Shown in pieces: positions 9,619-19,300 of a stretch of 19,327 nt of DNA. The notes below the pieces were generated by a model that ran no database searches, was not told the origin of the DNA, and worked only from the letters and a program-made list of their open reading frames with translations. Position 1 is the first letter of the stretch, and each line of letters starts with the position of its first letter. Both the position numbers and the translations under genes were made by a program. This DNA is from Hymenopellis radicata (Eukaryota; Basidiomycota; Agaricomycetes; Agaricales; Physalacriaceae). The stretch spans positions 1-19,327 of the forward strand of contig JADNRX010000866.1 of NCBI GenBank assembly GCA_015501595.1, written 5' to 3'.

Positions 9619-9938
9619 TGGTGCCGGTCTCCTAGTCACCGCTACTTTTGTGCAGCCGGGACCCGGCATGACCCCGGGCCGATCAAAAAAATCCCTCTTG
9701 TGGAAACGTGCGCATTGATGAAAGGAACATTTCTGTAAGAGGGATTTTTATTTGGTCCATTTCTGGGCGAGTTATACCCGATTTAGTCATCGGCATTGTG
9801 GCCGATTCCGCCGTCACGCTTTTTGGCACGGGTCACAGGCCGTCACACAGGGCGTGACCCTGCCAATTTTTTCTCGCCGTCGATTCCGCCGGTCACGTGA
9901 GCTGCACATGATTTGCGGTGACTAGGAGACCGGCACCA
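9619..9938. mobile_element. MITE-like non-autonomous DNA transposon (TIRs and TSD)
   Basis: Perfect 24-bp terminal inverted repeats, 9619-9642 and 9915-9938, begin TGGTGCCGGTCTCC. A weaker TIR extension ends in TGTGCAGC on both sides. Flanking direct repeats TACTA (9614-9618 and 9939-9943) look like a 5-bp target site duplication, though TA or ACT are alternatives because the motif is repetitive. The 320-bp interior has no ORF of note. It holds a 13-bp stem (AAAAATCCCTCTT 9687-9699 with its complement 9737-9749), a GGGTCAC/GTGACCC pair (9830-9836, 9854-9860), a repeated CGATTCCGCC (9803, 9881) and a CACGTG at 9894. Because the TIRs are identical, insertion is recent. The superfamily is not clear. 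Confidence 0.82.
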
Positions 9939-9943
9939 TACTA
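9939..9943. repeat. right target site duplication TACTA
   Basis: Direct repeat TACTA abutting the right inverted repeat; the partner is at 9614-9618. Confidence 0.65.
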
Positions 9944-10101
9944 GCGAGCAAAGCTCTCGCTCGAATAAATATATTCTTTCCACGCGTTATTCCTGTCATT
10001 GTGCAGCCGCTGATGTATACCTATCTGCTTAGTAAAATTGTCAACTTTTAAATTAACGGAGTATTCAATGCACCCAGAGCCGTTGTACAAGCACGATACT
10101 A

Positions 10102-11643
10102 TCATTTTGCGACCGCAGTCAAGACGTCAACGTCCCGCATCAACGAATCGACACCCTGCTCGTCCAACAACCCGTCCCAAACCTGGACGTCCAAACCTTG
10201 AGATCGAAATGTCAACAACGTAAGGGCAAGCGACGACTTCTCCAAACAATCGTGAGGACATTCAGCCTGAGAAAACGGAGGCTTGGATGGCTTGAGCCTC
10301 CGCAGACGTAGTTTCCGCAGCTTCCCCCCCCAGCGCGAACTGACCAGTACTTCCAATGTGGGGCCTAGAAAGAGGATATCACCTCGAACGGCGCAGTTCG
10401 TCCCTTGCAGCTCCAGCGTGTCCAAATCAGAAAATAAAGGCCCCGGCTTATTTCCGCCTTCACCAATAAGCTCGTCAAGAAACACGTCTACTTCAGTCTG
10501 GTTATTCTCCGCCGATAAGTCGACGCGTAGACTCTTGACAGTAGGCAGGTTCATATTCGCGAGCACGAAGAAGTGAACAAGAAAGGAACACCCGATATGG
10601 GACTTTATCGAGATGTCCAGAGAGGCAATCATCGCTTCCGCTCCAGAGAGCGCCAACATGAGAAAGAGCGCGTCGGCCGTTGCTGGAGTGGCATTGTCGG
10701 CGTTGGTACACGGTTCAGTGCCAACGTGATTGCCGTTAAGAGGACTGTCTGAGAGCGACAGCTGTGTAAGTTTCGGAACACGGATGTGGAGCGCGACCGT
10801 GGCTATCCCAGATATTGCGCATTTGGATAACTTGAGATGGCTGAGGGAGTTGAAGACGATGGGCTTATCGAGGCTTTTCAAGCCGGAAGTCCCAATGTGT
10901 GTAATGTGAAAGTATTCCAGAGTGCCCATTTCACTGATGGCGTCAAAGAGGTGTGTGTACGAGGTAAACCCGCCCGTGAAGGACGTGAGGGCCGACCAGT
11001 CCACGACGAAACGAGGCAGAGGGAAATTGACGCTAAGTCGACTGAGAGTTGGGACGGATAGCGGAACTGGCGGTCCGTCTGGGGATGCGAGCTTTGCGTC
11101 GACGTGAGCTTCCGACTGAACGACTAAAGTGAGACTCTCCAGCCGTGGGATGAAACGCTGGTTAATGAAAGACTCGACCAGGGGCATGTCAAAAACCCAG
11201 CTAGGCGCGCTGAACGAAAGAGAGCGCCAACGGATAGAATGTGACCGCAATACCCCGAGTACGCCTTTGAGATGAGAACGCAGATCAGGACAGCGCCCGT
11301 CCCGATAATCGACGATGTGGATGGTGATATGCAAAGGGTGGGGGTGGGATAGAGCCAGGCAGCACGCAAGGTATGACACATCGGTCATAGCAAATCTTTG
11401 TCCTGGCGCTCGATAGCCCCGATAACTTATGCGCGAAGGGTCTTCTACCTCGAACACTATCGTCGTCCACACTGGCAGGGACGGTGATCCCTGAAGGACA
11501 TCCTTCCATCTTTTGCAAACTAGCGCGATACTCTCTCGCGTCTTGCAGCGGGAAATGGGGTTTCCCGTCGCGAGGCGAAAGATTTCCTCTAAGAGTTCAT
11601 TGGGAACGTCGAGAGAATTTGAGGTGGACATGGAAGTCGACAA
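10102..11643 (-). CDS. F-box protein with LRR-like repeats
   Basis: Single uninterrupted exon of 513 codons, unusual here because most neighbours are intron-dense. Residues about 10-55 form an F-box (LDVPNELLEEIFRLATG, then SIALVCKRWKDVLQGSPSLW-like with PSLPVWTTI), the part that binds Skp1 in SCF ubiquitin ligases. The rest has spaced leucine-rich strands (PRLESLTLVV, LSHLKLSKCAI, LTQLSLSDSPL, SDLDTLELQGTNC, GKLRKLRLRRLKPSKPPF) typical of the irregular LRRs of basidiomycete F-box proteins. By analogy it would choose a substrate for ubiquitination; the substrate is unknown. The start Met at 11643 is followed by a second in-frame Met four residues later, and either could be used. It lies tail-first toward the MITE-like element and head-first toward the P450 3' end. 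No frame break is seen. Confidence 0.85.
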   Translation of the reverse strand: MSTSMSTSNSLDVPNELLEEIFRLATGNPISRCKTRESIALVCKRWKDVLQGSPSLPVWTTIVFEVEDPSRISYRGYRAPGQRFAMTDVSYLACCLALSHPHPLHITIHIVDYRDGRCPDLRSHLKGVLGVLRSHSIRWRSLSFSAPSWVFDMPLVESFINQRFIPRLESLTLVVQSEAHVDAKLASPDGPPVPLSVPTLSRLSVNFPLPRFVVDWSALTSFTGGFTSYTHLFDAISEMGTLEYFHITHIGTSGLKSLDKPIVFNSLSHLKLSKCAISGIATVALHIRVPKLTQLSLSDSPLNGNHVGTEPCTNADNATPATADALFLMLALSGAEAMIASLDISIKSHIGCSFLVHFFVLANMNLPTVKSLRVDLSAENNQTEVDVFLDELIGEGGNKPGPLFSDLDTLELQGTNCAVRGDILFLGPTLEVLVSSRWGGKLRKLRLRRLKPSKPPFSQAECPHDCLEKSSLALTLLTFRSQGLDVQVWDGLLDEQGVDSLMRDVDVLTAVAK

Positions 11644-12147
11644 GCATGTCTTTGCCCCTGGAGCTTACATATGCCTGTTCGTGTGCAGGCGGTCGCCGGT
11701 TCGACTCAGCCAAAAAACGAGTCGAACGAGCAGCCTATCCGTGTTGAAACTTGAACGACCAGACATTGATAAACAGAACAAGGGAAGGCAAACAGAGCAA
11801 GAGAAGCATGATCATGAATTCGGATGTGTTGAAGGTAATGCTCCCATGACATACAGGAGACGACTAGCCTACAGAGACATGGACGTAGATTCAGAGTCCA
11901 TCATTCATTCTGGAAGAACCAAGGTGTAAATTCACTCATGGATACATTCCGCGACAACTCTTCGCTGAAAAAGGCGTCAGCGACCTGAACGATGGAACCC
12001 AAAAGAGAACATCGCCATTTGTCTTGATACGAAAATCCAAACCAGCGCGTCTACAAGTTAACTCTCACTCTTCGGAGATCTAGACTGCCACTAACCGGGA
12101 CATAGTTATTAGTTAGAAAATATGGACAAGATAATAACGACACAAGA
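11644..12147. promoter_or_regulatory. F-box gene upstream region / P450 3' flank
   Basis: 504 bp between two genes on the same (minus) strand. It must contain the P450 3' end and the F-box promoter. An 8-bp perfect inverted repeat, TTCGACTC (11700-11707) and GAGTCGAA (11719-11726), with an 11-nt A-rich loop is the only structure noticed; its function is unknown. An open + frame here (to 11929) is unconvincing. Confidence 0.4.
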
Positions 12148-14176
12148 TCAAAGGTCAGCACACTCTCTGGATATCAAGGAGACCGCCTTCTCCGATCTGG
12201 GTTTGAGGGTATAGTTGTACGGTTTCTGGTGGCTAGCATCGAAACAGTCAGCACCTCGTTCACGAGAACAGAAGCGGTAGCTCACCTGATAGTGCCATCG
12301 GTGTTCTCATGAACCGGCAGTACAGGAACACCGTTCTCAATAACTGGACTGATGTTGAAGACGGCGAGCGACGTAGCGACCAATATGTACACGGAAGCTT
12401 CAGCAAGGTGGAGGCCGGGGCAGATGCGACGACCAAATCCGAAGCATGCGTGGCGCGGATCGCGTTGAACCTCTTTGCCTGGGCTCGGAATGTGGCGCGT
12501 AGGATCGAATTCCAATGGGTCGGGATAGACATCTGGATCATGCAGAATTTGCCTGAAGCGTACGTCAGCTGGGGGAAGCCCAGTAGCGGCAATGCATGTA
12601 CCATAGGTTGGTGACGATGACAGAACCCTTCGGGATGAAGTAGCCATTGATGACGCCGTCGTCGAGAGCCCGATGAGGGACGCCTAGTGGCGCCACATTA
12701 TGCCAGCGAAGAAGTTCTGCAGTACATGATTAATTAGTGGAGATAGAGCGCCGACGAGGCGTACCAGTTACGACTGCATTCACATATGGTAGATGTTGAC
12801 GGTCCCTGAAGGTTGGGAGACGTTCACTACCGATAACAGAGTCGATTTCAGCCTGGGCGTTCTTCTGGATCTCTATGTCATTTCAGATAAGCCCATTCAA
12901 AGACGCTAGAAACGACTCACCGGGATTCAACAGCATAGCGAGGAAGAACGCGTATTGCGCTGACACGGTTGTATCGGCACCAGCTGACAGGGCATCTGTC
13001 AATTCGCAGAATCGGCCGCAGTCGAGGAAAACTCACCTCCATACATGGATGCAGCGACGTGTTTGATATCGTCAATGTCCGCAGGTTGTAGTTGCTCTTC
13101 GTGTTCTAAAGAAGACGAGATGTACGACACTGGAGCAGTACCGTCGGCCTGCAATAATTCGTAAAGATGGTCGAACTAGTTGCGTGACCAGGCATACCAT
13201 CATTTTCCGAGTGAAGGCGAATGGGACCTCCACCATATCGTCGAATGCCTTCTTCCATTGCTTGGCAAGGGTCTGGAAGCCGGCACCTGGCATCCAAGCC
13301 GGCACAAAACGCAAGAGGGGGAAAACATCCACGAGAAATTTTCCTAGACAATTTGGTAAACGGAAGTCAGTGAAGACAGAATCACCATCGTACCTGGAGT
13401 TGTGGCGATATTGAAGTTGTCGTTCGCGTGTTCGATCAGAGTTACAAAAGGGTCCTCTCCTTCTTGAACAGTGATGCCATAGGCCAACTTCATGATGATG
13501 GAACCAGAAGACCTGAATTTTTGTTAATTAATTAATATTAACGACGGGTCCGTAAGCACCCACTTTCGAAGCTGGTCAGACAATACCGTTGGATTGGCGA
13601 GAGAACGCCTCAAGAACTTCTTGATTTCGGTTTCCACGATGGGCAGGAACTGCTGGAGAATGCTGGGGGTTCCCATGATGCGAGCAAAATGCTTTCGGAA
13701 CTTGCGAAAACGGTTACCGTAGGGCATTATGACGATACTTTTGGAGTATCCAACCAACTCGCCTCCCATTTCAAGTCGCGGTCGATCAGAGTAGATGGCG
13801 CTTTGCTTGTCCATTTCCTGCATGACGTCCGCCGAGTTGACTATGACGAGAGGCTGACCCATGAGAGATACCATGCACAAGCCGCCTAGAAGGTGTTATC
13901 GCTTTTAATTACCGGTGAGCTAGTTTAAACCTACCATATTTGCGACCCCACTCTGCGTAGGTCAGCCAGTCTTTCCCTTCAGTGGGCATGTCAAAGACAT
14001 TCTAAAAGGGAGCGTATGGGTATCTGGTTGACATCGGGCATGGCGAGACATACACCAATCAATGGCAGGCCTTTCGGGCCAGGTGGCAATGGAGCGCCGG
14101 ACCGACGAGTGATAAGGCGCAAAACGAGAAAGCACCCTGCAGAAGCAAGCGCGAGAACAAAGATCGAGGAGGACAT
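12148..14176 (-). CDS. microsomal cytochrome P450 monooxygenase
   Basis: Complete gene with 11 exons in phase: 14054-14176, 13935-14001, 13564-13885, 13394-13512, 13198-13343, 13037-13148, 12921-12995, 12765-12872, 12602-12716, 12286-12552, 12148-12232. Coding length 1539 nt, 512 residues, introns 41-53 nt, all GT-AG. An N-terminal membrane anchor (residues about 4-22) is followed by the proline-rich hinge [12 protein letters not shown] (30-41). The oxygen-binding helix I reads AGADTT (301-306), the ExxR helix ELLR (358-361), and the haem loop [10 protein letters not shown] (433-442) with Cys440 as the haem ligand. The C-terminus [22 protein letters not shown] is typical of basidiomycete P450s often annotated as O-methylsterigmatocystin-oxidoreductase-like. 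It would hydroxylate or oxidise an unknown small substrate with NADPH-P450 reductase at the ER. A decayed partial copy lies at 8290-8665. Confidence 0.93.
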
Positions 14177-15023
14177 GTCGAGGAGCGAGCTACGATGGGC
14201 GCTCGATGTTCGGATAGTTACTTGTAGGCGGGGAAGACCCGCGGTATTATTGGACCCACCACGTAAATTTTCACTTGTCAATTGTGAGAAGAACATCCTG
14301 TTGAATCATCAACATACAGTGGCAGACATATGGAGTCAATGATGCCTGAAATCAGAAGACAAACATCTCGGAAGGGTAAGTCGCGACCACACATATAATT
14401 GCAGACCCACAAAATCATCTCGAGTGTTTATGCCTGTATGGATATAGTCGACCACCTTTCGGCGTCAACTTGAGCGCATTGCGAGAGCACTATTCGCCAC
14501 TTGTTCGCCACCAACGCCGACTGCCATAAGGGTTTTAGGTGAGTTAATAAAGGGCCAAGTTGCCGCAGATCACCGCTCGGTCGCCGGCCAGAATAGCGGC
14601 CATGTGTCGTTCGCCGACTTCCATCTCCCGCTTCGAGTTCTTGTCCCTTTAGCTCCCACGACAGGTCTAAGTGTAGACCGTCTCTCACGCTGATTGATCG
14701 TTAACATCGAAGCTATATCGGTCTTCGCCACTTACCTGCACATAAGCGACACACTGCTGGCAGGGCAGATCATCAATCTTGTTTCCCAGCCTGCCATGCC
14801 CCGTCTTGGGCGTTCTTGATAGCGCCGTGATACTTCTTCGACTTATGTATAGCATTTTTGCTTACGGTGCTGTCATTCAATTGTGGTCTTCGGGCGAAAG
14901 GCGAAATGCAATAAATGGGGTAATGTAACGACTTTTCCTTCAGGCTTTCCAAGGACTGTCATTAAAGCCTGGGACCGACCAGGACCTTCCGCTCTTTAAC
15001 TTGTCTGTTCCTTTGACCTCAGA
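14177..15023. promoter_or_regulatory. divergent intergenic region between P450 and DUF6534 gene
   Basis: 847 bp separating two head-to-head genes, so it holds both promoters, possibly shared. No gene is supported: the open frames at 14428-14688 and 13991-14342 have no family resemblance or splice logic. No repeat or clear TATA box was identified. Confidence 0.45.
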
Positions 15024-17013
15024 ATGCCTGCTACCATACAGAGTTCGGGCGAGCAGAGCCCCCTTGACAATACGTGCGTCGTTCCAGTATAGTCCTCCCT
15101 ATTTACTTGAACCTCACGACGTCTAGGATGGGGGCCATGCTCGTTGGGGTTATTCTCAGTGCGGTTTTGTATGGCGTGTCGATCGTGCAGACACTCTACT
15201 ATTATACCCGTACTCATTCCCTCGACTCCGGGTGTTACAAGCTAACTAACGCTGTCGCAGGATATCCTAAGGATCCCTGGTATCTTAAGCTACTGGTTCG
15301 CTCATCGTTCAGACGAACTGTAAGACTGTATGAGACTGAACCTTTGCAGGTCGCGACAACAATCTTTTTCGACACAGTTCATCAAGCATTTATCACCCAC
15401 ACTAGTGCGTGTCCCTGCCTCCGAATGGATTGTACCTCATCTCACTCTTTATTCTAGTGTATCATTATTTAATCGTCAAGTTCTAGTAGGCAACCACTCA
15501 TTTCCGCGCGCTTTTCATTCTAATACGGCAATTTTCAGCGAGCCCACTGCTCTGACCGAGATAATATGGTAGGGATTGCGATCCTACTTGATATCCAGTA
15601 AGCATTTTTAACCTGCACTCACAGGAGCGTCATTCTCGAGTCCATTCCAACGGTAAGAATCTTCCCTGTGCGACGCGAACTTGCTTTCTGACGCCTTTCA
15701 GGGTGTCACAGGTTCTCTCGTACAATGGCGCGTTTCTATTCTTCCTTTCTACTTCGTCTGTATTGACCCACTTGTAACAGCTTTTATACTGTACGAGTAT
15801 TCCGCCGTACGTGTCGTATGTCTCATCCGCCCCGCACCTATTGAGGAGTATCACGCAGTGAGCAAGAAAAACTATATTCTCACAGGCACGATACTGCTCT
15901 TGATCCTGGCGAACTCAGGTTGGTTGTATACCGATTCCTCCGCTCTTCCTCGCTGACCGATTTCCTCTCATTGTAGGCTCCGGAACGGGTAATGACCTTG
16001 TTTACTCGCTAAAAACGCACATGGCTGACGTCTCCGAAGCATGGGTGGTACTTTCCATGACGAAGTCCACGTACGGAGGACTTCTGGAAATCAGCGTAAG
16101 TGATAGATTGAACAACCGGACGGTTTTCACCGGACTAAAGTTGTAACAGGCATTAACCATGACTATTAACGCCCTCTCGGCGGCGACTGATATACTGATT
16201 GCCATCAGTTTATGCTTGATGCTTCACAAGTCGAGAACGGGATTCAAAAGGTAGCTCCTGGTCTTGCTGCACTGGACAAATGCAAAACTGACGCGCCTTC
16301 TTAGCTCCGACACCATGATCACGAGGCTGGTACGTATATCTTATCGTAAGAGTTTGTGTTTTTCTGATAACCATCGCATCAGACACTCTTTTTCATGAAT
16401 ACCGGACTGTGAGTTACTCTGCGTCTACGGGTTTACAACATCTTCATTAACGATACTATTAGATTAACCAGGTAAATTACTTGTCCATATGGAGTCGGGC
16501 CCCATCCTCACCTCACCTATTCAATCAGTCTTTGCGCTGTCGGAGCCCTTATCTCGGTAAGCAAAGCGAATTACTATGATGAGAGTAACTCATCATTAAC
16601 GTTAACGCCAAACAGCTCGCCGTCTCTCCGGATTCCCTCATCTACGCCCTGTGGTACTTCTGCATCGGCCGGCGTAAGCATTAACGTTGACCTATTCACT
16701 TCCGCACTCTCTCAAACCCCGATTGCACCCAGTTTACGCCAACTCCTCCTGGCGGCGCTCAATGCGCGCAACATCATCCGGGGCCGAACAGAAGACGTCG
16801 ACCTCGTCGAGTTCCCGACTGCCATCGTCTCTCCTCTACCGACAAGCCATGGCAGCTCGAACGGTCGGCCACCGAATATCTCAATCAGAATCGACACCAC
16901 AAAAGAATACGATGCTGACATGCCGCTCGATGACCGCAAGGACACGGGATCCATGGTCCGTTCTTTCCGCTCTGCTTTTGTCATACCTCTCAAAGTTTCC
17001 GTTGACTATATAG
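15024..17013 (+). CDS. DUF6534-type multi-pass membrane protein
   Basis: Eighteen exons: 15024-15073, 15127-15209, 15261-15295, 15350-15404, 15458-15485, 15539-15568, 15625-15652, 15702-15727, 15781-15806, 15859-15918, 15977-16095, 16150-16250, 16305-16329, 16383-16408, 16463-16471 (9 nt), 16529-16556, 16616-16673, 16733-17013. Introns are 49-59 nt and every junction is in phase; 355 residues as read. It follows the plan of the agaricomycete DUF6534 family: LDNTMGAMLVGVILSAVLYG at the start, YPKDPWYLKLLV, LVQCFYTVRVFRLSKKN, then SAATDILIAISLCLML, KSRTGFKR and MNTGLLTSL, with about seven hydrophobic helices. The function of the family is unknown; a receptor-like role is often guessed. In the last exon one C seems missing near 16746 (TCCTCCTGG), so the family motif LYANSSLAALNAR breaks; with it the stop would be 17034-17036. 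It is head-to-head with the P450. Confidence 0.82.
15728..15780 (+). other. GC-AG intron in the DUF6534-type gene
   Basis: Donor CAATG|GCGCGT, acceptor TAACAG|CTTTT, 53 nt, the same size as its neighbours. It joins GSLVQ to CFYTVRVFR, the conserved loop and helix of the family. A GT alternative inside the upstream exon (15711) would keep a frame but destroys this motif. Confidence 0.75.
16463..16471 (+). other. 9-nt micro-exon of the DUF6534-type gene
   Basis: The exon reads ATTAACCAG between ACTATTAG and GTAAAT. It adds the last base of a Leu codon, Leu-Thr, and two bases of Ser, producing MNTGLLTSLCAVG across three exons (16383-16408, 16463-16471, 16529-16556). Phases match on both sides, and the encoded residues fit the family. 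Confidence 0.75.
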
Positions 17014-17036
17014 ATGAAGGCTTCGCCAGCTTCTGA

Positions 17037-17340
17037 TACCACCTACATCGGCGAAGAGCATTGCTGAGTTCTTCTTCTCTCTCCATCAAGGCGACATAGT
17101 AGCGAGGCTTTGGATATACCCACGCTGTCAGTGTCTGAATTGTGTACTCTAGGACTTGGACTTGCGGACTCACGAGATAGTGGACCCCTTTTGTTCCGAC
17201 GTAGTCGTATCCTGAATTATCAATAAGTATCATTGTTGGGAAAGAACGCAAAGGGCATATATTGAAGCCAACGAGAAGCACGTAGTAATCGTAATTGTAC
17301 ATCACAAAAAGGAATATCGCGAGGTCCATATCGGTATCAC
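17037..17340. other. convergent intergenic region, no feature seen
   Basis: 304 bp between the 3' ends of the DUF6534-type gene (+) and the ATPase gene (-). A 107-codon minus-strand open frame (17006-17329) runs past the ATPase stop, but it has no splice or family support. Both genes' poly(A) signals should be here; none was clearly recognised. Confidence 0.45.
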
Positions 17341-19300
17341 CTAGACAATTGAGGAACTTTCAGAAGAGGTAGTCGACGGGATGACCTTCTCTGGCGACGA
17401 GAGAACGACTTTGAACACAGATTTCCTAACAATCTTCCAGATGTCGCACCACAGGATGAATGCAAGAGTCATGGCAACGATAACGCCCCACTCCCACCCA
17501 ATGGCGTGTTGGTAAAAACCACTTCATTCAGGACAGGAACGTAGATCGCTTTTGAAGACACGTTAATAACGAATATAAAACCTTACGAGACACGGGCTTA
17601 CGAAGAACAGAACTCGCGCAAGCGAGGATGACAGACCAGAAGAGGACCTTGTTCTCATAGAGCGTCTTGTAGAAAGGAATCCCGGGTTCGAGGCGGAATA
17701 CGGAGCGATCGACTGGAAGGAGGGAGATCAGACGCGTCATAGATAGGTGACATGGCGCTAGTCACTCACAAGATTTGAGAACCCAGGCATACAACATGAA
17801 CTCAACGATGAGGGTGGCGAAAACGGTGCTTCTGGCGCGCGCGACAAGGGTGCACTGCTCCGAGAATCCGCGGTTGCAGCGAGAGGCGAGGTCTCCGGGT
17901 TCGACACCGGCGTACATGACGATCACGAACTAGAGCGGTATGAACAAGTCTTCGAGGAGTAGGTGTCATTCCAGAGCTTACACTAATGAGACACGTTATC
18001 CCAATAACAATTCCATACGCGAACGTATCGAGAATCAACGCCCACGTGAAGACACCATCCTTGACAGAATGAGGCGGTTTCTTCATGAGATCAAGGGGAG
18101 CCTTTTCCGTGCCGAGTCCCAGAGACGGTGGCGTCCCCGTAATCTTCACAATTGGTTGAGTAAACTCTAACAGGATCACTACACATTCAACTAACCATAT
18201 TGACCCACAAGATGGCGAGCGGGCTAAGTGGAAACACACTAGAGCCATCTTTATCTTTGAATCCAAGACCAGCGACGAGGAGAACGACGAGCGCGACATT
18301 GGTACTGAGCAGGTGAAGACTGAACCTATTACACAAAAGCCGTGTTAAGAAATCGTTCCTCCGACACGAAAATAAAGACGTACCTCTGAATATTCAGAAA
18401 CAGCCTCCTCCCTTCAGCCACCGCCGAACGTATGGAATCAAAATTACTACAAGGAGAAGTCATGGTCGGTCAAAACCAAAATCTCCAGTACACTTACTCG
18501 TCGGTAAGCACCAGATCACTCGCATCCTTCGCCACATCGCTCCCCGCCAGACCCATCGCGATCCCAATGGGCGCGAGCTTCAGCGCCGGCGAATCATTCA
18601 CCCGTCACCTGTCATCGCCATATGTCGCCCCGCCTCTTCCCAGCTTTGATCATACGCACTTTCGTTTCCGGGGCGCATCGGGCGATGACAAGTGGCAGCT
18701 CGGGAAGGGCATCGATTTCGAGTCCGACATGCGGTCGAACTGCGTTGCCTATCAGTCAGGTTTAGTTATCAGTAGGTTGAAGAGTGTCAGTGTTACTGAC
18801 GGTCATTACAACACTAGCTGGCGCATCCCTGGTGATAATCTCGACGCTCTCTGCGATGGCTTTGGCCGTCGTCAAGTGATCCCCGGTCAACCTACAATAC
18901 AGTTTTAGTTTTCACTCCACACAGAAAACTCGGGGCGTACATATGAACAACAATACCAGCTTCTTTACATGCCCTGACGGCGGACAATGTCTCTGGACGG
19001 GGAGGGTCCGAAGATTCCTACGACATGAAATTCAGTTTGGGCTATTGGAAGTGAGCAGAAGACGTACCAGCGAGACCAAGGAAAGTAAAGTCGCGCTCAG
19101 CGCTTCGCGCGTGATACCTGCAACCTCGATGGGATGAAGATACGCTGAGCGAGACCAATGACGCGGAGACCTTGGCTAGCGAGTTCTTCGGCTTTGGCTA
19201 GGAGCAGTTGACGTATGTCGTCGGTCAAGGGGGCTGTACCGTTAGGCGCAGTGGCTGGCGAAGGAACATAAGATGTAGATCCCTCCAGAAGACGCTCTAC
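17341..19300 (-). CDS. ENA-type (P2D) P-type cation ATPase, C-terminal half, with frame breaks
   Basis: The 5' part lies beyond the right edge; a splice acceptor at 19301-19303 begins the first full exon here. Exons: 19068-19300, 18935-19017, 18801-18891, 18498-18748, 18384-18446, 18196-18325, 17982-18143, 17770-17929, 17602-17712, 17341-17548; stop 17341-17343. P2D pumps export Na+ or K+ at the plasma membrane. Matching parts in order: [18 protein letters not shown] of the N domain, [21 protein letters not shown], the hinge-loop GDG...ND region, [74 protein letters not shown] and WEWGVIVAM, the order seen in yeast Ena1. Single-base breaks fall near 19110 and 19090 (missing), about 19010 (extra), 18720, 18628 and 18612 (missing; the last inside the hinge-loop motif) and in a T run near 17520 (missing). 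It is either a pseudogene or a poorly sequenced gene. Confidence 0.75.

Noticed and set aside
9347..9718. 123-residue open frame on the + strand
   Set aside because: It begins in the 3' end of the small-protein gene and runs into the MITE-like element; the composition is not protein-like.
9943..9963. GCGAG...CTCGC hairpin as a transcription terminator
   Set aside because: Bacterial-type hairpin terminators do not apply to RNA polymerase II genes; the stem is only five base pairs.
11690..11730. B-box-like GGTTCGACTC suggesting a tRNA gene
   Set aside because: No A-box, acceptor stem or cloverleaf can be drawn around it; the bases form a simple 8-bp hairpin instead.
11513..11929. 138-residue open frame on the + strand
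   Set aside because: It overlaps the F-box gene's 5' end on the opposite strand, has no family resemblance and no consistent splice sites.
14428..14688. 86-residue open frame in the P450/DUF6534 divergent region
   Set aside because: No family resemblance, no splice logic, and it lies in a region expected to be promoter sequence.
15977..16095. Extra 51-nt intron (GTAATG...GAAG) inside exon 11 of the DUF6534-type gene
   Set aside because: It is possible by size and phase, but the frame is open and the encoded residues fit the family loop, so it was left as coding.
17006..17329. 107-residue minus-strand open frame next to the ATPase stop
   Set aside because: It lies beyond the ATPase stop in the convergent spacer and overlaps the end of the DUF6534-type gene; no domain or splice support.
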